Source: Labilibaculum sp. DW002
Lineage (GTDB): Bacteria > Bacteroidota > Bacteroidia > Bacteroidales > Marinifilaceae
Assembly (NCBI RefSeq): GCF_029029525.1
Contig: NZ_JAKJSC010000001.1
Coordinates: 2,268,987-2,332,986 of the forward strand
Length of the DNA: 64,000 bases
Direction: 5' to 3'
Shown here: positions 17,225 to 25,448 of the stretch, piece after piece
How the letters are laid out: each line of letters opens with the position of its first letter
Position numbering within the stretch: the stretch's first letter is position 1
Notes under the pieces: model-generated
The model's database searches: none
Told to the model about the DNA's origin: nothing
Seen by the model: the letters and a program-made list of their open reading frames with translations, nothing else
Program-made: the position numbers and the translations under genes

Positions 17225-18238
17225 ATGACAAATAAACCAATTACAATAATTGACATAGCAAAACTCCTAGGGGTTTCTAAATCAACGGTTAGCAGAGCTC
17301 TTAAAGATCATCCAGATATCAGTAAAAGCACAAAAGAAGCTGTTAACTTACTTGCTAAACAACTGAATTACAAACCAAATGCAGTTGCAATGTCATTCCG
17401 ACATAAAAAAAGCAATGTAATTGGTTTAATTGTACCACACATTTCGCCATTCTTTTTTCCTTCTATTATAGAAGGAATTGAACATGAGGTAAATAAAAGA
17501 GGTTATAATTTAATGATTCTTCAATCCAATGAATCTTACGAAAGAGAAAAAAACAACTTAGATATTTTAATGAGTAATAATGTAGAAGGGATTCTAGCTT
17601 CCGTTTCCAGAAAAACTAAAAATCTCAGCCATTTTTCTAATCTTATTGAAGCAAATACGCCAATTGTTTTTTTCGATAGAATTCCTAAAAACATACCCGC
17701 AGATATGGTACTTGTCGATGATGTTTCGGGTTCATTTAAAGCGGTTGAACATTTAATAAATATTGGACGTAAAAAAATTGCAATTTGCTTAGGCAACCCA
17801 AATTTATTAATCAGCAGTAATCGTTTAGAAGGATATAAAAAGGCCTTAGAAAAATATAATATTCCTTTTAATGAGCAATATGTTATCTCAGGACAATCAA
17901 CTAGTGAAACAGAAAGAGAAACGAATAAACTTTTTGAATTAAATGAAAAACCCGATGCTATTTTAGCAATTAGTGATCTTACCATGTCTGGTATCATGAA
18001 GGTGGTTTATTCTAAACAAATTAAAGTACCTACGGACCTAGCTGTTATTGGTTTTTGTGAAAATACATTCAGTCAAATGTATAACCCCCCACTTACAACT
18101 ATTGACCCTATGGGTTTGGAAATCGGAAAAATAGCAACCGAAAGACTTTTTCATCGAATTCACGAAAAAAATATATTAGAGCCTAAAACAATAAGCCTAT
18201 CAAGTAAATTGATTATAAGGGAATCAACTGATAAATAG
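17225..18238 (+). CDS. LacI/GalR-family transcriptional regulator
   Basis: 337 residues. The N-terminal helix-turn-helix (TIIDIAKLLGVSKSTVSRAL, about 8-27) and hinge region (NYKPNAVAMSFRHKKSNVIG) are typical of LacI family proteins. The rest is a periplasmic-binding-protein-like ligand domain (ILASVSRKTKN, AISDLTMSGIMKVV, VIGFCEN). It is divergent from the TonB receptor operon, and two palindromic operators lie between them, so it should regulate that operon and itself. The inducer is probably the imported glucoside or a product of its breakdown. A related palindrome at 7913 makes wider control of the fructan-type PUL conceivable but unproven. Confidence 0.95.
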   Translation: MTNKPITIIDIAKLLGVSKSTVSRALKDHPDISKSTKEAVNLLAKQLNYKPNAVAMSFRHKKSNVIGLIVPHISPFFFPSIIEGIEHEVNKRGYNLMILQSNESYEREKNNLDILMSNNVEGILASVSRKTKNLSHFSNLIEANTPIVFFDRIPKNIPADMVLVDDVSGSFKAVEHLINIGRKKIAICLGNPNLLISSNRLEGYKKALEKYNIPFNEQYVISGQSTSETERETNKLFELNEKPDAILAISDLTMSGIMKVVYSKQIKVPTDLAVIGFCENTFSQMYNPPLTTIDPMGLEIGKIATERLFHRIHEKNILEPKTISLSSKLIIRESTDK

Positions 18239-18376
18239 CATTACAAATGCCCCTAATAAATCTAATAAAAGACTTGCAAGTCTGCAATATTTTAATAATT
18301 TTATCATCTTAGAACTAATCGTTTCTTTTTAAGGCTAAAGATAAAAGCTATAAAAAGTCACCTTAAACGAGCGCGG

Positions 18377-19465
18377 ATGATGGACCTTAACGATATCTTC
18401 AAAAACAATATTTCTGTTTACTCATTAATTGAGTCGATGTCCGAAGGAGTTATCTTCATTACTAAACAAGGTACAATTATACAGGTAAACAAAAGATCTA
18501 ATGAACTATTTGGCTACACTGATAAAGAATTAATTGGCCTTTCAGTAGAATCTTTAATTCCTAATCGATTCAAAAACAAACACAAATCCCATCTTACAAA
18601 TTATTTTTCGTCTCCAAAGGCTCGTCCAATGGGACACTCCTATTCTCCCCTTTCCGGATTAAAAAAAGATGGTTCAGTATTTCCTCTAGAAATCAGTTTG
18701 AGCTTTATTAATACCAGCAATGAAGTTATTGGTGTTGCGTTTATTACTGATATTTCGGCAAGAACGAAAGCCGAAAATGAATTAAAAAAACGAAACTTAG
18801 AATTGGATGCTTATGCCCATACCATTGCTCACGAATTGCATTCTCAACTAAATAGTATTATTGGTTTCAGCCAACTTCTATTAAACGATGATGAATTAAG
18901 CGATGAAAAACGTAGGTCATTCCTTGAAATGATTGAAGGCAGTGGGTATAAAATGAATAATATCATTAGTGAGATGCTTCTTTTTGCCAACCTTAAAAAA
19001 GAGGAAATTAAAAAAACTGAACTACCAATGAAAGCGATTATTGACGAAGCAATAAATCGAATATCTTTAACAGAAACCAATATAGCAAGTATCTCAATTG
19101 CCACTAATTTTGAACCATCTGTTGGCTATGGACCATGGATTGAAGAAGTTTGGTACAATTATATCCGTAATGCAATTAAATACGGTGGAAATCCGCCTAA
19201 AATTGAAATTGGTAGTTCTAAAGGTGAAAATGGATATAATAAATTCTGGGTTAAAGACAATGGACTTGGATTAAGTTCGGATCAATGCAATCTAATTTTT
19301 GTTGACCCTCATAAACTAGGCACTGGCTTTGTAAAAGGACATGGATTGGGACTTTCAATCGTAAAGCGCATTGTGAAGAAATTAGATGGTCAAGTGCGTG
19401 TTGAAAGCACTCCAAATCAAGGTAGTATTTTCAGTTTCTATTTGCCAACTTCTATTTCCGATTAA
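18377..19465 (+). CDS. PAS-domain sensor histidine kinase, orphan
   Basis: 362 residues, no membrane segment. A PAS domain (about 11-127; SEGVIFITKQGTIIQVNKRSNELFGY) is followed by a dimerisation domain with phospho-acceptor His152 in AHELHSQLNSIIGF and a complete HATPase: N box Asn265, G1 box DNGLG (294-298), and GHGLGLSIVKRIV (321-333). The H-box has Leu-His-Ser-Gln-Leu where Leu-Arg-x-Pro-Leu is usual, a known variant. No response regulator gene is adjacent; the nearest single-domain regulator is at 44240. The signal is probably cytoplasmic. It is followed by a convergent terminator. Confidence 0.92.
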   Translation: MMDLNDIFKNNISVYSLIESMSEGVIFITKQGTIIQVNKRSNELFGYTDKELIGLSVESLIPNRFKNKHKSHLTNYFSSPKARPMGHSYSPLSGLKKDGSVFPLEISLSFINTSNEVIGVAFITDISARTKAENELKKRNLELDAYAHTIAHELHSQLNSIIGFSQLLLNDDELSDEKRRSFLEMIEGSGYKMNNIISEMLLFANLKKEEIKKTELPMKAIIDEAINRISLTETNIASISIATNFEPSVGYGPWIEEVWYNYIRNAIKYGGNPPKIEIGSSKGENGYNKFWVKDNGLGLSSDQCNLIFVDPHKLGTGFVKGHGLGLSIVKRIVKKLDGQVRVESTPNQGSIFSFYLPTSISD

Positions 19466-19477
19466 GGTCTAATAATA

Positions 19478-19510
19478 AATGGTTGCTGATAAACTTTACC
19501 AACAACCATT
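19478..19510. terminator. Convergent terminator hairpin
   Basis: The inverted repeat AATGGTTG / CAACCATT (8 bp) with a 17-nt loop lies between the histidine kinase stop and the stop of the convergent FAD dehydrogenase gene, followed by ATTCTATTTT. Confidence 0.6.
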
Positions 19511-19518
19511 ATTCTATT

Positions 19519-20916
19519 TTAAGCTTCTATTTTCTTCAAAAATTCACGTGCAATAAGAACTCCATTTACCGAAGCCTGCATTAAACCACGAGTAATACCA
19601 GCTCCATCACCACCCAAATATAGATTTTCGACAGAAGTTGACTGAAAACTATTATCCACTTTCGTGATATTGCTATAAAACTTCACCTCAACTCCATACA
19701 ATAATGTTTCATCTGAAGCTAAACCAGGTGTTACTTTATCTAAAGCCAATATCATCTCCTCAATATCTTTCAATATTCTATGCGGAAGTACCAAACTTAA
19801 ATCTCCAGGAACAGCATCCTTTAAAGTTGGTATAATATTGTTTCTATACAACCTTTTAGAAGTCGTTCTACGCCCTCTTATTAAATCACCGAACCGTTGT
19901 ACCAAAATTTGATTGTTCGTTAGCATATTGGCTAAGCGTGCGATGTGCTTACCATACTCAATAGGTGCTTTAAAAGGTTCTGTAAATTTCTGCGAAACCA
20001 ACAGGGCAAAATTTGTATTATCACTTTTCAGATCCTTAAAGCTATGTCCATTCACTACTGCCAAATCGTTATCGTAATATTCTGAAGAAACAAAACCTCC
20101 TGGATTTGAACAAAAGGTTCTTACCTTATCGTCGAATGTTTGGGTGTAATGGATCAATTTGGCCTCATAAAAGTTATCATTAATATCTTTCATTACCTCA
20201 TTACGGCATTCCAAACGAACACCTATATCAACAACACCAACTTCGGTATTAATGCTTTCTTTGCTGCACTCCTTCATTAGCCAATCGGCTCCATCGCGAC
20301 CAACCGAAACCATTACTAAATCAGCATAAAACTCTCCCTTGCCATTCTTTACTCCCTGAATTTTGTCATCCTCCAAAATCAAGTTTTGAACCGCGCTATT
20401 AAAGTTAACTTCAACTCCTCTATCAATAACAAAATCATATAATTTTCGATAAAGTTCCTGCGCCTTTTCTGTTCCTAAGTGACGAACTGGACAGTGCACC
20501 AATTTAAGGTTAGATTCAATTGCTTTTCTTCGAATAACTTCCATTTCAGGAGTCAATGTTTCCCCATGAATTTCCCCATCTGCACCAAAATCCAAATAAA
20601 TTTGATCCGTATATTTTATCATTTCAATGGTTTCCTCTACCCCTAAATATTCCGGCAAAGTTCCACCAACTTCATGAGAAAGAGATAGTTTCCCATCGGA
20701 AAAAGCTCCAGCTCCAGCCCAGCCTGTAGTGATACTGCACGGTTTACAATGAACACATTTTCCTCCATTTGTATGTTTAGGACATTTACGGTTGGCAATT
20801 CCTCTTCCCTTCTCAAGAATTAATATTTTTAAATCTTGTCTGTTCTTTACCAATTCATAAGCACAAAAAATACCGGCAGGTCCGGCACCAACAATAATCA
20901 CATCGTATTTCTTCAT
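19519..20916 (-). CDS. FAD-dependent dehydrogenase, COG2509 type
   Basis: 465 residues. The N-terminal Rossmann FAD-binding motif is IIVGAGPAGIFCAYEL (about 7-22). A cysteine cluster follows (C-x8-C-x2-C-x2-C, about residues 45-60) just before TTGWAGAGAFSDGKL, and the C-terminal FAD segment is NLYLGGDGAGITRGLMQA. This architecture matches the widespread but poorly characterised COG2509 family of NAD(P)/FAD-dependent oxidoreductases. The cysteine cluster may hold a metal or Fe-S centre. It is monocistronic on the minus strand and the substrate is unknown. Confidence 0.85.
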   Translation of the reverse strand: MKKYDVIIVGAGPAGIFCAYELVKNRQDLKILILEKGRGIANRKCPKHTNGGKCVHCKPCSITTGWAGAGAFSDGKLSLSHEVGGTLPEYLGVEETIEMIKYTDQIYLDFGADGEIHGETLTPEMEVIRRKAIESNLKLVHCPVRHLGTEKAQELYRKLYDFVIDRGVEVNFNSAVQNLILEDDKIQGVKNGKGEFYADLVMVSVGRDGADWLMKECSKESINTEVGVVDIGVRLECRNEVMKDINDNFYEAKLIHYTQTFDDKVRTFCSNPGGFVSSEYYDNDLAVVNGHSFKDLKSDNTNFALLVSQKFTEPFKAPIEYGKHIARLANMLTNNQILVQRFGDLIRGRRTTSKRLYRNNIIPTLKDAVPGDLSLVLPHRILKDIEEMILALDKVTPGLASDETLLYGVEVKFYSNITKVDNSFQSTSVENLYLGGDGAGITRGLMQASVNGVLIAREFLKKIEA

Positions 20917-21076
20917 TTCTTTTAATTAAATTTCATACCCGATTAATGCGGCTTGCCATTGTCTAAATTTTAAACAGGCAAACCTTTAAAAATAGGTAAT
21001 CTTTTCATTCGAAATACACATTCTTTTCCATAATGGTTATAAATATCACGTCCAACAATACCCTTAAAACAAAAAA

Positions 21077-21104
21077 AGCTCGCAACGAATAATCATTGCG
21101 AGCT
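21077..21104 (-). terminator. Rho-independent terminator of dsbD
   Basis: A perfect 9-bp stem AGCTCGCAA / TTGCGAGCT with a 10-nt loop is followed on the minus strand by a run of T residues (TTTTTTGTTTT). It starts 18 bp after the dsbD stop codon. Confidence 0.92.
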
Positions 21105-21121
21105 GAAAATCTTTTGTTTTT

Positions 21122-23089
21122 TTATCTATTCAAAAATTCTTTTTTCCCTTTTTCAAGAAATTCTACAAATGCATCTGCATTTAAATCATAAGCTCTTGGT
21201 TCAACTAAAAGATTTTCTTTCTTATCCTGAAGAACATAATATGGTTGAGCATTAATGCCAAATCTTGTGATTTGAAAGTCTGCATTTATCTTACCCAATG
21301 TCTTTTTCGTTTTACCATCATAAGTTGAAACAATCCAATCTGATTCGGGTAATGTTTTCTTATCATCGACATACAATGCGATAATAACATAGTCTTCTCT
21401 CATTATTTTCATCACCCTAGGATCTGACCAAACATTCGCCTCCATTTCGCGGCAGTTTACACAGCCGTGACCTGTAAAATCAATAAATACAGGTTTATTT
21501 AATTTCTTCGCAGCCGCTATTCCTTCTTCATAATCAAAGTAACCACTCAACCCATGAGGTAAATGCAAAAAATCAGAATACTTTGCAGAATGTGCCTCTT
21601 GCACTTGAGAAGTTCCATTACCATAAGAATTACTTCTTATGATTTTATTCAAATCGAAATCGTGGGTTGCTTGTGGTGGAATATATCCTGATAAAGCTTT
21701 TAATGGTGCTCCAAACATACCTGGAATCATATACACTACAAAAGCAAATGAGGTAATGGCTAACATCAATCGAGGTACGCTAATATATTTCACAGGGCTA
21801 TCGTGCGAAAAAATAAGCTTTCCTAACAAGTAAAATCCCAGCAAAGTAAAGATCACAATCCATATTGCAAGATAGATTTCACGATCAAGAATTCCCCAAT
21901 GATAAGTTTGATCTGCAATGCTTAAGAATTTTAATCCAAGTGCCAATTCCAAAAATCCCAAGACAACTTTTACTGAATTTAACCAACCTCCTGATTTTGG
22001 CATTTTATTAAGCCAACCAGGGAAAATGGCAAATAAAGTAAATGGCAATGCAAATGCTAAAGAGAATCCTAACATGCCAATGATAGGCATCAAAACCTCT
22101 CCTCCTGCTGAAGCTACCAAGATAGAACCAACAATTGGACCTGTGCATGAAAAAGATACCAACACTAAAGTGAATGCCATAAAGAATGCTCCCATAAAGC
22201 CACCTTTATCTTCTTTTGAAACTGATTTATTAACCATCCAACTTGGCATCGTTATTTCGAACATTCCAAAAAATGAAAACGCAAAAAATACAAATATTAA
22301 AAAGAAAAATATATTGGGAACCCAATGTGTAGATAGGAAATTGGCAAAGCCTGGACCCATTACAACCGCCAAAATTGTACCAATTACTGTATATATTGCT
22401 ATGATTGAAAAGCCGTAAAAGAATGCTTGCATTCTACCTTTAGCTTTATTTTCGCTACTGTGCATAAAATAACTCACAGTCATTGGAATCATTGGAAATA
22501 CACAAGGCGTAACGATAGCCAGTAAACCACCAACAAAAGCAGCGATAAATATGGTCCAAAGCCCTTTGCTTTCTTTAGGTTTATTATTTAGTGGCGAGAC
22601 ATCTTCCTTTAACTCGGCCTTCGCACCATTACCCACATTTAATTTAAACTCAAAATCAGGTGTAAACATCACACACTCGCCTTCTCGACAAGTTTGATAT
22701 TCCATTTCTCCTTCAATTGTAAATGCTTTATCTGTAAGTAATCTAATCTTTTGTTTTAGAAGGGCTTCTGAGACAAAATATTGAATGTCCATTTCAAATA
22801 TTTCATCAAATTCCGACTTGGCTTTGGTAATTTCTTCAACGTCCCCTATCAATTGATAGTTGTCAGATTCTGCAAAGTCGATACTTAAACGCACAGGGCC
22901 ACCATCCTCAAAATGTTGAGAATACAGATGCCATTCCTTGTCGATTTGTGCTTTAAATACAAGATTTACTTCAGTATCACTAATTCTTTCTGTAGTAAAA
23001 TCCCAATTTACAGTTTGTAATATTTGCGCTGGAAGTGTGAGACTGCTAAAAACAATCCCCATTAAAAGAATCAAAAATCTTTGTTTCAT
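21122..23089 (-). CDS. dsbD: Thiol:disulfide interchange protein DsbD
   Basis: 655 residues in the full three-domain layout. After a signal peptide (about 1-21) comes the periplasmic alpha domain with the CREGEC pair. The membrane domain (about 175-460, eight hydrophobic segments) has TPCVFPMIPMTVSYF and SFSCTGPIVGSIL, which hold the conserved cysteines. The C-terminal thioredoxin domain has active site CVNC (543-546). DsbD moves electrons from cytoplasmic thioredoxin to periplasmic disulfide isomerases and cytochrome c maturation proteins. It is a single gene with its own terminator. Confidence 0.94.
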   Translation of the reverse strand: MKQRFLILLMGIVFSSLTLPAQILQTVNWDFTTERISDTEVNLVFKAQIDKEWHLYSQHFEDGGPVRLSIDFAESDNYQLIGDVEEITKAKSEFDEIFEMDIQYFVSEALLKQKIRLLTDKAFTIEGEMEYQTCREGECVMFTPDFEFKLNVGNGAKAELKEDVSPLNNKPKESKGLWTIFIAAFVGGLLAIVTPCVFPMIPMTVSYFMHSSENKAKGRMQAFFYGFSIIAIYTVIGTILAVVMGPGFANFLSTHWVPNIFFFLIFVFFAFSFFGMFEITMPSWMVNKSVSKEDKGGFMGAFFMAFTLVLVSFSCTGPIVGSILVASAGGEVLMPIIGMLGFSLAFALPFTLFAIFPGWLNKMPKSGGWLNSVKVVLGFLELALGLKFLSIADQTYHWGILDREIYLAIWIVIFTLLGFYLLGKLIFSHDSPVKYISVPRLMLAITSFAFVVYMIPGMFGAPLKALSGYIPPQATHDFDLNKIIRSNSYGNGTSQVQEAHSAKYSDFLHLPHGLSGYFDYEEGIAAAKKLNKPVFIDFTGHGCVNCREMEANVWSDPRVMKIMREDYVIIALYVDDKKTLPESDWIVSTYDGKTKKTLGKINADFQITRFGINAQPYYVLQDKKENLLVEPRAYDLNADAFVEFLEKGKKEFLNR

Positions 23090-23213
23090 ACAAATTTGTT
23101 TAGTTGCTTATAACACGATTAAAATTAGCATTATAAAAGCAAGCAAACAAAAGCTTTAACAAACAAGTAACAATATATTTAGAATCCTTAACAATTGAAT
23201 TCGTAAATTAATA

Positions 23214-24767
23214 TTACAACACGATTTCTTGATTGTTTTTATCGAAGAATTTGTAAACCAGAAGATCGTAAGATGGAATTTCACGTACTGACAACTTAAT
23301 ACCTAATTCGGATTGCCATTGTCTACGTAATGTTTTCCATATTCCTTTGTTGATATAAGCAGCAACAAAAGGATGTACTTTTAAGGTTAACTTCTTCTCA
23401 CTTTGCTGATTAACGATCCTTGACAAATTTTGTTCAATTTGATCGGTAAGTAATACGGCTGGTGAAATCTCTCCGGTACCTTGACAAGTAGGGCACTTTT
23501 CCTGAACAGCAACATTCATTTCCGGACGAACACGCTGACGAGTGATCTGCATTAAACCAAACTTACTTAAAGGAAGAATGTTGTGTTTAGTACGATCTTT
23601 ACCCATCATTTCTTTCATCTTTTCGAAAAGCTTATGACGGTTTTCGGCTGAGTGCATATCGATAAAATCGACAACAATAATACCACCCATATCACGAAGT
23701 CGCAATTGGCGGGCACATTCTTCAGCAGCAGCAAGATTTACTTCAAGAGCATTGGTTTCTTGGTCGTTTCCAGCTTTTGATCGATTACCAGAGTTCACAT
23801 CGATAACATGGAATGCTTCGGTATGTTCAATGATAAGGTAAGCTCCGCTTTTAAAAGAAACTGTTTTACCAAAAGAAGATTTAATTTGTTTGTCGATACC
23901 CAATTGATCAAAAATTGGGAGTTCTCCTTTAACGTGCTTTACAATTTTTTCTTTTTCGGGAGCAATACTGGCGATATATTGTTTGATATCTTCTGCAGCT
24001 CCAGCATTGTTTACATAGATATTTTCAAACGATGAGTTTAGAATATCGCGAAGAATAGCCGTGGTACGATTCATTTCTCCTAATACCAAACTAGGAGGGT
24101 TCATATCTCTTATGTGTTCAAAACTAGTTTCCCACTTTTCAACAAGAGATCTTAATTCCTTATCCAGTTCAGCCACCATTTTACCCTCGGCAACAGTACG
24201 AACAATAACCCCATAATTTTTAGGCTTAATGCTTTGTAGCAACTGTTTAAGTCGACTTTTTTCTTCGGTAGATTTTAATTTCTGAGAAATGGATACTTTG
24301 TCAGAAAAAGGCATTAAAACGATATTACGTCCGGCAAGTGAAATTTCTGAACACAATCGTGGGCCTTTGGTGGAAATAGGTTCTTTAGCAACCTGAACAA
24401 GAATGTATTGTCCTGATTTTAAGACATCGGTAATTTTCCCATTTTTATCGATATCCGGCTCCAGTTTCATTTTTGAAATGGACATGCCTTTGCCTTTACG
24501 GGCAATGGCTTGTTGCAAGAATTTGTTTAGAGTTAGAAACTGATGTCCTAAGTCAAGGTAGTGAAGGAAAGCATCCTTTTCATACCCAACATCAACAAAA
24601 GCAGCATTCAAACCAGGCATTATTTTTTTTACTTTACCTAGATAAATATCGCCAACTGCAAATTGTACATTACTTTTTTCTTTCGATACTTCTACCAATT
24701 GCTTGTTGTCAAGCAAAGCAATTACAATTTCGTTAGGTTGTACATCAATTACAAGTTCGTTACTCAC
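23214..24767 (-). CDS. rng: Ribonuclease E/G family endoribonuclease (RNase G)
   Basis: 517 residues, the short RNase G form without the long C-terminal scaffold of RNase E. An S1 RNA-binding domain (about 35-130; GDIYLGKVKKIMPGLNAAFVDVGYEKDAFL) is followed by the catalytic core with DVNSG and VDFIDM, which carry the magnesium-binding aspartates, and a CPTCQGTG zinc-link motif (about 425-432). It cuts single-stranded RNA during rRNA processing and mRNA decay. It lies downstream of the small basic-protein gene and HU on the same strand. Confidence 0.95.
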   Translation of the reverse strand: MSNELVIDVQPNEIVIALLDNKQLVEVSKEKSNVQFAVGDIYLGKVKKIMPGLNAAFVDVGYEKDAFLHYLDLGHQFLTLNKFLQQAIARKGKGMSISKMKLEPDIDKNGKITDVLKSGQYILVQVAKEPISTKGPRLCSEISLAGRNIVLMPFSDKVSISQKLKSTEEKSRLKQLLQSIKPKNYGVIVRTVAEGKMVAELDKELRSLVEKWETSFEHIRDMNPPSLVLGEMNRTTAILRDILNSSFENIYVNNAGAAEDIKQYIASIAPEKEKIVKHVKGELPIFDQLGIDKQIKSSFGKTVSFKSGAYLIIEHTEAFHVIDVNSGNRSKAGNDQETNALEVNLAAAEECARQLRLRDMGGIIVVDFIDMHSAENRHKLFEKMKEMMGKDRTKHNILPLSKFGLMQITRQRVRPEMNVAVQEKCPTCQGTGEISPAVLLTDQIEQNLSRIVNQQSEKKLTLKVHPFVAAYINKGIWKTLRRQWQSELGIKLSVREIPSYDLLVYKFFDKNNQEIVL

Positions 24768-24816
24768 TTGAAAACTCCTATATTAAATTCAAAAAATAGT
24801 TAATTCTTACAAATAG

Positions 24817-24852
24817 ATAAACCTAAAGTACTAAAAAGTTCTTTAGGTTTAT
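24817..24852 (-). terminator. Hairpin between the COX24-like small gene and rng
   Basis: A perfect 12-bp inverted repeat, ATAAACCTAAAG / CTTTAGGTTTAT, with a 12-nt loop lies 34 bp downstream of the small-gene stop on the minus strand and 50 bp before the rng start. The following tract is only moderately T-rich, so it may be a partial terminator. Confidence 0.55.
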
Positions 24853-24885
24853 ACATTATACTCTTACTAATAAGCGTGATAAGAA

Positions 24886-24975
24886 TTATTTCTTCTTATG
24901 ACGATTTTTTCTTAATCTCTTTTTACGCTTGTGCGTAGCCATCTTATGTCTTTTTCTCTTTTTTCCGCTTGGCAT
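24886..24975 (-). CDS. 29-residue highly basic AURKAIP1/COX24-like protein (bS22-like small ribosomal protein candidate)
   Basis: The sequence begins MPSGKKRKRHKMATHKRKKR and 18 of its 29 residues are Lys or Arg, with several His. This is the pattern of the COX24/AURKAIP1 domain, whose short bacterial versions include the mycobacterial small-subunit protein bS22. The protein is conserved in my recollection across Bacteroidota between HU-type and RNase G-type genes, usually called hypothetical. It has an ATG start and lies 38 bp after the HU gene on the same strand. Ribosome association is inferred from the family. Confidence 0.8.
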   Translation of the reverse strand: MPSGKKRKRHKMATHKRKKRLRKNRHKKK

Positions 24976-25013
24976 AACTTAAATATATTAAAATTTGTTT
25001 TTAAAGTCTGAGA

Positions 25014-25298
25014 CTACTTTACGTTTGTTTTTACTTTACTTACGAAAGTCTTCGCCGGTTTAAATGACGGGATAAAGTGCTCAGGAATAATAATAGTTGT
25101 GTTTTTAGAAATGTTTCTTGCAGTTTTCTCTGCTCTTTTCTTAACGATAAAACTTCCAAAACCTCTTAAATACACGTTTTTACCTTTAACAAGTGAACCT
25201 TTGATAGTATCCATGAAGGCCTCAACAGTTTTTTGTACTGTAATTTTCTCAATTCCCGTGTTCTTAGAAATCTCGTTAACAATATCTGCTTTAGTCAT
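25014..25298 (-). CDS. HU/IHF family DNA-binding protein
   Basis: 94 residues, a standard-length member of the HU/IHF family: an N-terminal helical dimerisation region (MTKADIVNEISKNTGI), GSLVKGKNVYLRGFGSF at the start of the beta-sheet, then an arm in which the usual RNP motif is replaced by ARNISKNTTIIIPEHF and the C-terminal PSFKPAKTF. It bends and compacts DNA as a dimer. The EHFIPSFKPAKTF ending is typical of the Bacteroidota IHF-like group. It is divergent from mutY. Confidence 0.95.
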   Translation of the reverse strand: MTKADIVNEISKNTGIEKITVQKTVEAFMDTIKGSLVKGKNVYLRGFGSFIVKKRAEKTARNISKNTTIIIPEHFIPSFKPAKTFVSKVKTNVK

Positions 25299-25357
25299 CT
25301 CTTAAAAATTCTTTAATTATCAATTATATACAACAGTTTTTTCTCAAAATCAGACTG

Positions 25358-25365
25358 CAAATATA
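25358..25365 (-). promoter_or_regulatory. Candidate -7 promoter element for the HU gene
   Basis: On the minus strand TATATTTG matches the Bacteroidota -7 consensus TAnnTTTG exactly and lies 60 bp upstream of the HU start codon. I see no good TTG element at the expected -33 position, so the call is tentative. Confidence 0.35.
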
Positions 25366-25448
25366 TATGATTTCTCTTTATTAAAGAAATCGAAAGCACT
25401 ATTTTTCGCAAATTTGAAAAAAAATTATTTTACACAAATATTTTAGAG

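Noticed and set aside
17536-17997. 153-codon minus-strand frame
   Set aside because: Entirely inside the LacI regulator gene; shadow frame.
18270-18283. Palindrome AGACTTGCAAGTCT after the LacI gene
   Set aside because: Could be a weak terminator, but loop-free stem of 4-5 usable pairs and an irregular T-tract make it unconvincing.
21918-22418. 166-codon open frame on the plus strand
   Set aside because: Antisense shadow of the membrane domain of dsbD; no start context and biased composition.
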